A stretch of 64,000 bases of DNA, taken from Streptomyces netropsis (GTDB lineage: Bacteria; Actinomycetota; Actinomycetes; Streptomycetales; Streptomycetaceae). Position 1 is the first letter of the stretch; each line of letters begins with the position of its first letter. Below are positions 53,606 to 64,000 of this stretch, piece by piece. The translations under genes were made by a program, and so were the position numbers. The stretch covers positions 51,391-115,390 of the forward strand of contig NZ_JACHJG010000007.1 in NCBI RefSeq assembly GCF_014203545.1. Direction: 5' to 3'. The notes beneath the pieces were generated by a model. The model saw only the letters and a program-made list of their open reading frames with translations. It was not told where the DNA came from and searched no databases.

Positions 53606-55209
53606 CGCGGGTGCATCAGCGTCGACGGCAGCAGCCCCGGCTCGCGGCCGTACCCGGCCGCGCGGCCCGCGGCGGTCAGCGTCACCGGGGTCAGGGTCCG
53701 CAACGACGGGCGGTCGGCCGGCAGTCGCAGCCGCACGGGCTCCCGGGAGGCGAGGAGGAAGCCCCAGGCCTTCGGCCGCCCGTCCCCCGCCTCGTCCCGC
53801 CCGGCCGACCGTCGCGCGGTGGTGCGGTCCAGGCCGCCGGAGGGGTCGCCGTCCTTGCCGTGGACCCGGTAGGCCACGGTGTCCAGCCCCACGGAGCGGA
53901 CCGTGGCGTCCACCGTCCAGAAGACGCGGGGGCGGGTCCCGATCGGGCCGGCATGGATCGCGAGCCGGCCGCCGGGCGCCAGCCGGCGGACCGCGAGGCC
54001 GTAGAACTCCTGGGAGTACAGCTTGGTGCTGGGCGTGAGGGCGGGGTCGGGCAGGTCGGAGACCATCACGTCGTACGGGTCCGGGTCGTCGTGTCCGCCG
54101 CGCAGCCACCCGAAGGCGTCGGCGACGACGACCCGGACCCTGGGGTCGCGGAAGGAGGAGTGGTTGAGGCCGGCGAGGTCCTGGTCGGTGCGGGCCAGCC
54201 GGATCACGTCCTTGTCGAGCTCGACGACGGTCACCGAGGTGACGCCGGGGTAGCGCAGGACCTCGCGCAGGGCGAGGCCGTCGCCGCCGCCGAGGATGAG
54301 GACCCGCCGGTGCGGTCCGTCCATCGCGGGGTGCACGAGCCCTTCGTGGTAGCGGAGTTCGTCGCCGCCGCTGACCCGCAGCCGTCCGTCCATGAAGAGC
54401 GAGAGCGGCCGGCCGCTCCGGCCGCCGCCCGTGAGCACCAACTCCTGGACGGGCGTCTGCACCGCGACCCGTATGTCCGTGCCGTACACGGCGTGCCGGG
54501 CGGCCCGCTCGAACGGGCCGGTGAGCACCGAGCAGGCCGCCAGCAGCAGCAGCACGAGGCCGTTGAGGGCGACGAGCGCCCAGCGGGAGCGGTTGCTCAG
54601 GTCCCGGCGGAAGAGCCACAGCACCAGCGCCCCGCCCGCGACCGCGTTGACCCCGCCGGTCAGCAGCGCGCCCGTCAACTGCCCCAGCATGGGCAGCAGC
54701 AGGAACGGGAAGGCCAGCCCGCCGACGAGGGCCCCGACGTAGTCCGCGGCGAAGAGTTCGGCGACGGCGCCGCCCGCGTCCTGGCGCCGGATGCGCTGGA
54801 TGAGGGTCATCAGCAGCGGCACCTCGGCGCCGATCAGGATCCCGATGACGAGCGAGAAGCCCACCAGCGGCACCCGGGTCTGGCCGTACCAGGCGAAGCA
54901 CGCGTACAACGCCATGGCCGACAGCCCGCCGGTCAGCGCGAGCCCGGCCTCGACGGCCGCGAAGCCCAGCGCGGCGCGCGGCCGCAGCCGTTTGGCCAGC
55001 AGTGAGCCGATGCCCATCGCGAAGACCATCACCGAGAGCACGACGGACGCCTGGGTGACGGAATCCCCGATCAAATACGAGGCCAGGGCGACCAGTTCCA
55101 GCTCGTACACCAGGCCGCAGGCAGCGCAGACGAAGACGGTGGTCAGGACGGAGAAACGGCCGAGCCCGGCCGGTACGGGCAGTCGCGCGGGCACCGGGCG
55201 GTAGATCAT
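53593..55209 (-). CDS. Membrane-fused polyamine aminopropyltransferase (spermidine synthase-like)
   Basis: 538 residues. About seven N-terminal membrane spans (20-240), then a spermidine-synthase domain: YHEGLVHPAMDGPHRRVLILGGGDGLALREVL for decarboxy-SAM binding, VTVVELDKDVI, DAFGWLR, YDVMVSDLPDPALTPSTKLYSQEFY. The spermine/spermidine tetrad is mostly retained. Such fusions occur widely in actinobacteria; the true product may be a thermospermine-like polyamine or a membrane substrate. The DUF2617 gene lies upstream on the same strand, a recurrent pairing. Confidence 0.9.
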   Translation of the reverse strand: MIYRPVPARLPVPAGLGRFSVLTTVFVCAACGLVYELELVALASYLIGDSVTQASVVLSVMVFAMGIGSLLAKRLRPRAALGFAAVEAGLALTGGLSAMALYACFAWYGQTRVPLVGFSLVIGILIGAEVPLLMTLIQRIRRQDAGGAVAELFAADYVGALVGGLAFPFLLLPMLGQLTGALLTGGVNAVAGGALVLWLFRRDLSNRSRWALVALNGLVLLLLAACSVLTGPFERAARHAVYGTDIRVAVQTPVQELVLTGGGRSGRPLSLFMDGRLRVSGGDELRYHEGLVHPAMDGPHRRVLILGGGDGLALREVLRYPGVTSVTVVELDKDVIRLARTDQDLAGLNHSSFRDPRVRVVVADAFGWLRGGHDDPDPYDVMVSDLPDPALTPSTKLYSQEFYGLAVRRLAPGGRLAIHAGPIGTRPRVFWTVDATVRSVGLDTVAYRVHGKDGDPSGGLDRTTARRSAGRDEAGDGRPKAWGFLLASREPVRLRLPADRPSLRTLTPVTLTAAGRAAGYGREPGLLPSTLMHPRYAD

Positions 55210-55331
55210 GACGCGAACGCTACGTCACGATCTCACCACCCTTCGTCACCCACACGAGCGTATTCGCGTGACCTGCCGACAAGCTGACCCGCGGACGGCG
55301 GCATTCCGCTCGGGGGCCGGACCGTCGGCGC

Positions 55332-55850
55332 TCAGAGCGGCGCGCCCACGCGCAGGCCCACCCGGGTCCGGGTGGCGACCAGCCGGCCCTCCTGCGGATA
55401 GGCGTGCCAGGTGCGCCAGCTGACCTGACCGTCCTGCCGCTGGGCGAGCAGCGCGGTGAAGGCGTGCGGGCTGCCCGGAAACGTTCCGGCGAGGCCGTGC
55501 GGATGCTCGGCGACCAGCGCCAGCAACTCCTGTGCGCGCCCCGCGAAGGACCCCTGCGAAAGCGTCTCGACGCGCGCGGCGAATTCGTACTCCCACGCCC
55601 CGACGCGCTTGGCGACGCCCAGCGGCAGCGGGGTACTGCTGCCCGGCATGCAGGCGACGGTCTCCGAGCACGTACCGGCCTCCTCTTCGAGCAGGACCTG
55701 GTGGGAGGCGCCGAGCAGGCGCAATTGGACGGCGGAGTCGGCGAGTCGCAGATCGAGCACGGCCAGCGCGGGAAGGGGACCCTTCCCCAGACACCAGGCG
55801 AGATCGGCGGCACGGGTATCGGTGTAGGTGGTCTTGAGGGTGGTGAGCAT
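55332..55850 (-). CDS. DUF2617 family protein
   Basis: 172 residues from ATG 55850 (MLTTLKTTYTDTRAADLAW). A compact soluble protein with LLGASHQVLLEEEAG and AYPQEGRLVATRTRV near its end. DUF2617 proteins typically accompany the membrane aminopropyltransferase, as here (123 bp upstream of it), so a role in that process is likely but untested. Confidence 0.88.
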   Translation of the reverse strand: MLTTLKTTYTDTRAADLAWCLGKGPLPALAVLDLRLADSAVQLRLLGASHQVLLEEEAGTCSETVACMPGSSTPLPLGVAKRVGAWEYEFAARVETLSQGSFAGRAQELLALVAEHPHGLAGTFPGSPHAFTALLAQRQDGQVSWRTWHAYPQEGRLVATRTRVGLRVGAPL

Positions 55851-56195
55851 GGGTCGGCTCCGCATAGCAAGCAGTGGAGGGTGGGCCGGCCCGCCCAGAA
55901 CGGGGTCCAGGGTCGTGGCGCGCCGGCTCATGCCCACATCGGGGTTCATGGGGTCCGAGAACAGTGATTCCGAAGATTCCGAGGAGTCGTCTCAGGACGT
56001 GTCTCTGAAAGAGAGGGAATCATGAAATGAGCTGCGCCCACAGGCTTTTTACCCATCTCATCATGATTTCCATCCATGAGAGGGCCGGGCAGTTCACCTG
56101 TTCACCATCATTGCGCCCGGCGGGCCGTCGGGATCCGCCGGGCGCATATGCGTTCAAGCGCTGGCCACTTGGAAATGTGGCCGATTAAACGGCAT
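55851..56195. other. Intergenic region between DUF2617 and the aminotransferase
   Basis: 345 bp. It must carry the DUF2617 promoter; AT-rich DNA with an imperfect dyad AATCATGA...TCATGATT spans about 56020-56075. The aminotransferase terminator is at 56113-56145. No small gene is supported. Confidence 0.5.
56113..56145 (-). terminator. Aminotransferase terminator
   Basis: GCGCCCGGCGG (56113-56123) pairs with CCGCCGGGCGC (56135-56145). It lies 50 bp after the stop of the class I aminotransferase gene. Confidence 0.75.
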
Positions 56196-57365
56196 TTACG
56201 CAGCACTAAGTAGCTTCTCCACCGCGGTGCGTACCGATTCCTCTCGCTTGCAGAAGGAGAAACGCACCAGATAGGACGGCGCATTGGGGCGCACATAGAA
56301 GGCGGACGTCGGAATTGCCACCACCCCGGCGCGCGACGGGAGTTCGCGGCAGAAACGCACGCCGTCCGTGTACCCCCACTCCCGGACGTCGGCCTGCACG
56401 AAGTATCCGGCGTCCGCTCGGCAGGGGCGCAGGCCCGCGCGGGCCAGTCCCTCGGTCAGCAGATCGCGGTTGCGGCTCAGCGTGCCGCGCAGCCCGGCCG
56501 CCCACTCCTCCACATCGCCCAGCATCCGCGCGAGCGCCTCCTGGTACGGCGTGCCGGTGGCGTAGGTCAGGAACTGCTTCGCGGCGGCGACCGCCGCCAC
56601 CAGGTGGGCCGGGCCGCAGACCCAGCCGATCTTCCAGCCCGTGACGTTGAAGGTCTTGCCCGCGGAGGAGATCGTGAGCGTCCGCTCGCGCATGCCGGGC
56701 AGCGCGGCGAGGGTGAGGTGCCGGGCATCGCCGTAGACGAGGTGTTCGTAGACCTCGTCGGTCACCACCGTCAGCTCGTGCTCCCGGCAGACGTCGGCGA
56801 TCGCGGCCAGTTCGTCGGCGGTGAAGACCTTGCCGGTCGGGTTGTGCGGGGTGTTGAGCAGCAGCACCCGCGAGCGCGGGGTGACGGCGGCGCGCAGCGC
56901 ACCCGGGTCCAGTACGAAGGTGTCGCCGGACAGCTCCAGCGGTACCGGCACCAGACGGGCGCCCGCCAGCCTGGCGCCGGCCGGGTAGGCGTCGTAGCAG
57001 GGGTCGAAGGCCAGGATCTCGTCGCCGGGGTCGCACAGCGCGAGCAGCGCCGCCGCGAGCGCCTCGGTGGCGCCGGTGGTGATCAGCACCTCGCCCGCGG
57101 GCCGGTACTCCAGCCCGTACCGCGCGCGCTGGTGCTCGGCGACCGCCTCGCGCAGCGCCGGGAAGCCGGCCGCGGGCGGGTACTGGTTGCTGCCCGCGAG
57201 GACCGCCGCCGCGACGTCCTTCAGCAGGACGGCCGGGCTGTCCAGCTCGGGGACGCCCTGGCCGAGGTTGACCGCGCCCGTGGCCCGCGCCAGCTCGGTC
57301 ATCTCCGTGAAGACCGACGTGCCCATGTCCCGCACCCGCGCCGCCGGGTTCCAGTCCGTATTCAT
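56196..57365 (-). CDS. Class I aminotransferase (DapC/kynurenine-oxoglutarate type)
   Basis: 389 residues from ATG 57365. Fold-type I PLP enzyme: NLGQGVPELDSPAVL, NQYPPAAGFPALREAVAEH, LNTPHNPTGKVF, VTDEVYEHLVYGD and the PLP lysine in SSAGKTFNVTGWKIGW. This group includes N-succinyl-DAP aminotransferases and methionine or kynurenine transaminases; the substrate is not decidable from sequence alone. Confidence 0.92.
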   Translation of the reverse strand: MNTDWNPAARVRDMGTSVFTEMTELARATGAVNLGQGVPELDSPAVLLKDVAAAVLAGSNQYPPAAGFPALREAVAEHQRARYGLEYRPAGEVLITTGATEALAAALLALCDPGDEILAFDPCYDAYPAGARLAGARLVPVPLELSGDTFVLDPGALRAAVTPRSRVLLLNTPHNPTGKVFTADELAAIADVCREHELTVVTDEVYEHLVYGDARHLTLAALPGMRERTLTISSAGKTFNVTGWKIGWVCGPAHLVAAVAAAKQFLTYATGTPYQEALARMLGDVEEWAAGLRGTLSRNRDLLTEGLARAGLRPCRADAGYFVQADVREWGYTDGVRFCRELPSRAGVVAIPTSAFYVRPNAPSYLVRFSFCKREESVRTAVEKLLSAA

Positions 57366-57700
57366 GCGTTCCCGCTTTCCCGAGTCCGTCGATGGTCGTC
57401 CGAGGAGGCCGTCGTGCCGTCTGTTCCGTTGTGGCACCGCCCAGTTGGAGCCCGGGTGCCCGTGCCCGGGTGGTGCGGGGCTCACGATAGGCGGGGGCCC
57501 CGCGGGGCGCACCGGCGCCCAGCACAGGTCCCCTCCCGGCGCCGCGCCGACACGCAGCCGTGCCGCCGAGCGGGTGGAAGGCACACCGCGTACGGGCGTT
57601 CCGTCTCGCGCGCGCGAGACGCGAGCCGCATGGTCGGTATGCCGAGGCGCTTGCCGTCCGGCATGCTCACCCCCGCCGCGCCCGCACCGGAGGTGCCCCC
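57366..57700. other. Divergent promoter region with 20-bp palindrome
   Basis: 335 bp between the aminotransferase and the membrane protein gene. CGTCTCGCGCGCGCGAGACG at 57602-57621 is a perfect palindrome and could be an operator or a leader hairpin of the rightward gene. An in-frame extension of the rightward ORF to 57560 exists but lacks a good start context. Confidence 0.55.
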
Positions 57701-58909
57701 GTGTCCGCCGACACCGCCGTGCCCGTACGCGGCCAGCAGCCGCGCCCCGCCGCCCGCGACAGCCGCACCCGCCTGCTGGAGCGGGTGCGGGCCGCGCTGC
57801 GCCGGGCGGCACCCGCGCTCGCGCTCTACACCGCCGCCCGGCTGACCGGGATGTCGGTGATGGCCGGCTGGGCCTGGTGGACGGGGCGGCATCCGCGGGG
57901 GCTGCTCGGCCACTCCTGGGACGGCATCTGGTACGCCGGCATCGCCCGCAACGGCTACGGCCTGTCCGTCCCCTCCTCCCACAGCCCCGGGGTGGTCTTC
58001 AACGACCTGGCGTTCTTCCCGCTCTTCCCCGGTCTCGTCCGGCTGGTGGCGGACCTGCTGCCGGTCGGGGTCGTCAGCGCCGGGCTGATCGTCGCCTGGG
58101 CCGCGGCCGGGTTCGCGGCCTGGGGCATCTACGCGGTCGGGGAGCGGCTGCACGGACAGCGGGTGGGCACGCTGCTCGTCCTGCTGTGGGGGCTGCTGCC
58201 GCACGCGATCGTGCAGTCGATGGCGTACACCGAGACGCTGATGACCGCGTTCGCCGCGTGGGCGCTGTTCGCGGCGATCACCGACCGGCCGCTGTGGGCC
58301 GGGGCACTCGCCCTGCTGGCCGGGCTGTCGCGGCCCAACGCCATCGCGGTGGCCGCCGCCGTCGCCCTGGCGGCGGTGCTCGCGGTGTGCCGGGACCCGC
58401 GGGCCCGTGCGGACTGGCGGGTGTGGGCGGGCGCGGGGCTCGCCCCGCTGGGCTGGTGCGGCTATGTCGCCTGGGCCGGGGCGCGCTTCGGGGGCGGGCC
58501 GTTCGGCTACTTCGAGGTGCAGCGGCTGTGGGGGTCGCGCTTCGACTTCGGGGCGGACGCGTGGCGGTTCACCCGGCACCTGTTCGTCGCCCGGGACTAC
58601 ATGGCGTACTACGTGACCGTGGCGGTCCTCGCGGTGGCCCTGATCGCGTTGGTCCTGCTCGCCCTGGACCGCCCGCCGACGGCGGTGCTCGTCTACGCGC
58701 TGGTGCTCGTCGTCATCGCGGTCGGCGGCTCCAGTTACTTCGCCTCCAAGCCGCGTTTCCTGCTGCCCGCGTTCCCGCTGCTGCTCCCGGCGGCGGTGGC
58801 GATGGCGAGAGCCCGGCCGCGCACCGTCGTCGTGACGGTCGGCGCGCTGGCCGGGCTCTCGTTCTTCTACGGGACGTATCTGCTGACGGTCGCCCGCATC
58901 CCCATGTGA
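57701..58909 (+). CDS. Mannosyltransferase-like (PIG-V/GT-C) integral membrane protein
   Basis: 402 residues with about nine membrane spans. The first luminal loop after TM1 contains HSWDGIWYAGIARNGYG, the short acidic-residue motif region typical of PIG-V/GT-C mannosyltransferases, and FFPLFPGLVRL follows. GTG 57701 is preceded by GGAGGTG at five bases. It probably moves a sugar from a polyprenyl phosphate outside the membrane; donor and acceptor unknown. Confidence 0.87.
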   Translation: MSADTAVPVRGQQPRPAARDSRTRLLERVRAALRRAAPALALYTAARLTGMSVMAGWAWWTGRHPRGLLGHSWDGIWYAGIARNGYGLSVPSSHSPGVVFNDLAFFPLFPGLVRLVADLLPVGVVSAGLIVAWAAAGFAAWGIYAVGERLHGQRVGTLLVLLWGLLPHAIVQSMAYTETLMTAFAAWALFAAITDRPLWAGALALLAGLSRPNAIAVAAAVALAAVLAVCRDPRARADWRVWAGAGLAPLGWCGYVAWAGARFGGGPFGYFEVQRLWGSRFDFGADAWRFTRHLFVARDYMAYYVTVAVLAVALIALVLLALDRPPTAVLVYALVLVVIAVGGSSYFASKPRFLLPAFPLLLPAAVAMARARPRTVVVTVGALAGLSFFYGTYLLTVARIPM

Positions 58910-58961
58910 CGCGCGCCGGAGCCTCGAAGAGCGCGGCGCGCGCCGGGGTCAACGGTCGGGC

Positions 58962-59495
58962 TCAGGCCTCTTCGTCGCCCGGCTTCTCGTCACCGGACTC
59001 CGCGTCGGCCTCCAGGCCGAGCGCCTCGATGAGCCACTTGTCGAACTCGATCGAGGCCCGCACCCAGCTGACCGTGCTGGAGACGAAGTGCTCCAGCGAC
59101 ACACCGACGCCGATCAGCATCTGCGCCTCGCCGATGAGGCGGACGCCGCCGTCGTCGTTGGTGTGCGTGTACACCTTCGGCCACAGGGTGCGGCGGTTCC
59201 AGTCGTCGATGGCCTCGAGGAGCTGGTGCTTCTCCTCGATGCCGTGCGGCCGGTCGTAGAAGGTCCGGACCGAGAAGACCTGCTGCTCCTCCTCGCCGCG
59301 GAACATGAAGTACGTGCGGAACTGCTCCCACGGCGCGGCGAGGTCGCCCTCGTCGTCGACGACGTACTTCAGCTCCATCTGCTCGAGGAGCTGCTTGACC
59401 AGGTCCTGGTCGGGGATGACGGGGCCAGTCGGGCCCGCCTCCTGCGGTTCGGGCTGGCCCCCGAAATTCGGAATCGAGGACGGGTCGATGCTCAC
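58962..59495 (-). CDS. YbjN domain protein
   Basis: 177 residues. Core at about 27-150 (LVKQLLEQMELKYVVDDEGDLAAPW, TYFMFRGEEEQQVFSVRTFYDR, WNRRTLWPKVYTHTNDDGGVRLIGEAQM) is the YbjN/type III chaperone-like fold. Acidic tail. In actinobacteria these proteins are conserved and of unknown role. It ends close to the membrane protein gene (convergent). Confidence 0.9.
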   Translation of the reverse strand: MSIDPSSIPNFGGQPEPQEAGPTGPVIPDQDLVKQLLEQMELKYVVDDEGDLAAPWEQFRTYFMFRGEEEQQVFSVRTFYDRPHGIEEKHQLLEAIDDWNRRTLWPKVYTHTNDDGGVRLIGEAQMLIGVGVSLEHFVSSTVSWVRASIEFDKWLIEALGLEADAESGDEKPGDEEA

Positions 59496-59560
59496 CGTGA
59501 ATTTCCCTTCGTACGGTTCTTGCCATCCTCCCCCACACCCGCCCCGTCACCGCAACCCCG

Positions 59561-62215
<2,655 letters not shown>

Positions 62216-62272
62216 GACTCGGGCTCCTCCTCTGGCTCGCCGACAATCCTTGCTGAGATCAACATGCGATAA

Positions 62273-62293
62273 GTTGAGTCTATTCCACTCAAC
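62273..62293. promoter_or_regulatory. HAIR operator (HspR-binding site) of clpB
   Basis: GTTGAGT-N7-ACTCAAC, twelve of fourteen positions of the HspR consensus CTTGAGT-N7-ACTCAAG and perfectly symmetrical. It lies 58 bp before the clpB start and overlaps the expected -35 region on the minus strand. Confidence 0.85.
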
Positions 62294-62428
62294 CTTGTTC
62301 TGCCAGCGAGCCCCTCGAAAAGGGCCGCCCCAAAATCGGGGTTCCACGCCGGGGGCCGGTGATGCAGGATCTTGCACAGGCGTTCCCCCCACTCCTTGCG
62401 CCACCGCCTGACTGCGAGGACTTTTCCC

Positions 62429-63034
62429 ATGCTCCGACCCCTGGGGGCGGCCGGCCCCTTCAGCCGCGTGACCACCGGCGCGGCCTTACTGACGATCGCC
62501 ACGGCGGTGGCTCTGTCACTGCCGACGGCATCGGCAGCGCCCGGCCCCGCCCCCTGCGGCCCGACGGCCGGACCCACGTCCGTGCCGACGACGGCCCCGA
62601 GACCGACCCCGACGACCGGCCCGACATCGCGGGCGACACCACGACCGACGTTCATGGCCGTATCGGCGACGTCATGGCCGGACCCGACGGTGGCGCCTAC
62701 AACCCGCCCGACGCCACGCCCCACAACCGGCCCGACAGTGGCACCCACGGTCCGTCCGACGCCCGGCCCCACCACCGGCCCGACGGTGGCACCCACGACC
62801 CGCCCGACGTCCGTACCGACCGCAGTACCTACGGTCGCGCCCACAGCCGTACCGACGTGCCGGCCGACGGGCGGCCCGGTACCGAGCAGCGTCCCGACCC
62901 CGTCACCGACGAAGGCCCCGACGCCCTCGCCGACGAAGGCTCCGACGACAAGGCCGACGCCGGGCCCGACCCCCACCGGAACGCTCCCGTCCGGGGCCCC
63001 TACGGCCACGCCCGAAGCACCGTCGGGGAACTGA
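62429..63034 (+). CDS. Secreted Pro/Thr-rich low-complexity protein, TTA codon
   Basis: 201 residues from ATG 62429, preceded by GCGAGGA. Residues 1-35 form a signal peptide (basic start, LLTIATAVALSLPTASA) with cleavage probably after ASA. The rest is almost only Pro, Thr, Ala, Gly and Arg in a PT-x2-6-PT pattern, as in extended, probably O-glycosylated cell-wall stalks. Leu20 is TTA (62486-62488), implying bldA-dependent translation. The same DNA is open in a second forward frame and on the minus strand as VG repeats; the signal peptide and ribosome site favour this frame. Confidence 0.7.
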   Translation: MLRPLGAAGPFSRVTTGAALLTIATAVALSLPTASAAPGPAPCGPTAGPTSVPTTAPRPTPTTGPTSRATPRPTFMAVSATSWPDPTVAPTTRPTPRPTTGPTVAPTVRPTPGPTTGPTVAPTTRPTSVPTAVPTVAPTAVPTCRPTGGPVPSSVPTPSPTKAPTPSPTKAPTTRPTPGPTPTGTLPSGAPTATPEAPSGN

Positions 63035-63132
63035 CGAACCTCGCACGCCCTTCTGAGTGAACCCTCCCCGGCCCGCCACCCGCCCACGCGGCGGCGGGCC
63101 GCACTGGCCTCCGACCGCAAAGGGGGTGCAGC

Positions 63133-63714
63133 ATGACGGCTATGGCACACGAGCCGACGCCCACGCAGGAAGAGCTCCTCCTGGAGAGCTTTCTGGCCCT
63201 GGAGACCCCTGAAGGCTTCAAGGCCGAGCTCATCGAGGGGGAGATCATCGTGTCACCAGCTCCGGACGGAGATCACGAGGATGTGATCGAACTGATCGTG
63301 GCGCAGATGTACGACCATTCGAAGGTCCGCATGCAGTACTCGGGCAACAAGGGTTTACGCCTGCCCAGCGGCGGCCGCTGTCCCAGGAACCACGTCGTGC
63401 CCGATGGCACGTTCGCCCCCCGTGAGCTGCGGCTCTTCCGGGGCGCCCCCTCCTGGATGACGCCCGACGGTATCGCCCTCGTCATCGAGGTAACGAGCAC
63501 CGGGCCGGACGGTGATCGCGTCGCCAAGCGCCACTGCTATGCCCGCGCGGGCATTCCGCTCTACCTCCTCGTGGACCGCAGCCGTGGCATGGTCACCCTG
63601 CACAGCGACCGGGTGGGCGAGGATTACGGCGACGCCCACAGCACCGCCTTCGGCAAGGAGGTACCCCTCCCCGCCCCCTTCTCCTTCGTTCTGGAGACGG
63701 CCGACTTCACCTGA
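63133..63714 (+). CDS. Uma2-family (DUF820, PD-(D/E)XK-like) protein, TTA codon
   Basis: 193 residues. ELIEGEIIVSPAPDGDHEDVI and PDGTF...IALVIEVTSTG...DRVAKRHCYARAGIPLYLLVD are the Uma2 pattern, with the catalytic-like Asp, Glu-Val and Lys of the restriction-endonuclease fold. AAAGGGGGTG precedes the ATG. Codon 75 is TTA (63355-63357), so translation should need bldA tRNA. Uma2 genes are abundant in Streptomyces; function unknown. Confidence 0.9.
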   Translation: MTAMAHEPTPTQEELLLESFLALETPEGFKAELIEGEIIVSPAPDGDHEDVIELIVAQMYDHSKVRMQYSGNKGLRLPSGGRCPRNHVVPDGTFAPRELRLFRGAPSWMTPDGIALVIEVTSTGPDGDRVAKRHCYARAGIPLYLLVDRSRGMVTLHSDRVGEDYGDAHSTAFGKEVPLPAPFSFVLETADFT

Positions 63715-63737
63715 GGTCCACGAACTACGCTTCCCGC

Positions 63738-64000
63738 ATGGCCCACGACCTCCGCAACCTCGCCCCCGCCTACCTCGACTTCTGGCGCGAGTACCACCTC
63801 TGCACCCTCACCACCCACCGCACGGACGGCACCCCGCACGTCGTCCCGGTCGGCGTCACGTACGACCCCGAGGCCGGCGTGGCCCGTGTCATCACCCGCA
63901 AGACCAGCACCAAGGTCGCCAACGTCCAGGCCTGCGGCCCCGACGGCGCGTACGTCGCGGTCTGCCAGCTGGACCGGGGGCGCTGGGCGACGCTGGAGGG
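63738..64000 (+). CDS. PPOX/F420-type flavin-fold oxidoreductase, 3' end outside window
   Basis: The first 87 codons are visible: MAHDLRNLAPAYLDFWREYH, then LTTHRTDGTPHVVPVGVTYD and VITRKTSTKVANVQ. This matches the split-barrel pyridoxamine-5'-phosphate-oxidase superfamily, F420-dependent subgroup. The gene continues beyond 64000. It lies 24 bp after the Uma2 stop, perhaps in one operon. Confidence 0.85.
   Translation, partial: MAHDLRNLAPAYLDFWREYHLCTLTTHRTDGTPHVVPVGVTYDPEAGVARVITRKTSTKVANVQACGPDGAYVAVCQLDRGRWATLE

Overview
The window is high-GC actinobacterial DNA and almost certainly a Streptomyces chromosome. It carries bldC, a second Lsr2-type protein, DUF3073, a mycothiol-dependent (MDMPI) enzyme, many GTG starts, ATGA-type overlaps, TTA codons in only a few genes, and a perfect Streptomyces parS site (GTTTCACGTGAAAC at 48660-48673). 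The parS site places the region in the core chromosome within reach of oriC. Most genes are housekeeping; accessory features sit between them.

Region 1 (1-4.8 kb): a 124-bp tandem repeat with hairpins, a small CxxC protein (DUF6274), bldC, a conserved hypothetical, valine dehydrogenase and DUF3073. Region 2 (4.9-12.3 kb): purine genes purM, purF, purL, purQ and purS on the minus strand with an MDMPI-family protein between purF and purL, then the divergent nucleoid protein gene lsrL. Region 3 (12.6-17.2 kb): two tandem tRNA-Gly(UCC) genes with a non-canonical D-loop and T-arm, a normal tRNA-Gly(GCC), an ABC-2 exporter with a NarL-type two-component system, and a second identical tRNA-Gly(GCC). 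Region 4 (17.3-21.8 kb): an OmpR-type two-component system divergent from a MurG paralogue and a sugar-nucleotide dehydratase, with an 11-bp tandem direct repeat between them that looks like the regulator's operator. This looks like a small cell-envelope glycan cassette. Region 5 (21.8-29.8 kb): purC, a DMFase-like protein, an M48-like membrane protein without the zinc motif, purD, a SLATT-like two-TM protein and a hypothetical.

Region 6 (30-41.8 kb): a GT2/GT-C fusion, a GntR regulator, a class III aminotransferase, a cold-shock protein with a structured leader, a Ser/Thr kinase, purA, a degenerate diacylglycerol-kinase-like protein and a NarL two-component system. Region 7 (41.8-44.8 kb): an overlapping tryptophan-to-anthranilate operon (kynA, kynU and an HGGxW formamidase-like hydrolase). 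Region 8 (44.9-52.6 kb): a GC-rich repeat array, DUF3151, an MFS exporter, fba, parS, pyrE, an aldose epimerase, an SRPBCC membrane protein, an NAD(P)-binding protein and a DsbA-like protein. Region 9 (52.6-64 kb): an AraC regulator, a membrane aminopropyltransferase, DUF2617, an aminotransferase, a mannosyltransferase-like membrane protein, YbjN, clpB with a HAIR operator, then two TTA-containing genes (a Pro/Thr-rich secreted protein and a Uma2-fold protein) and a truncated PPOX/F420-type oxidoreductase at the right edge.

All nine de novo purine genes seen here (purM, F, L, Q, S, C, D, A, with purS/Q/L forming the FGAM synthase complex) lie in three separate transcription groups within 34 kb. 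The observations most worth a second look are the paired aberrant tRNA-Gly genes, the TCS/MurG-like/dehydratase cassette with its direct-repeat operator, the 50-bp perfect palindrome around parS, and the bldA-type TTA pair at the right end.
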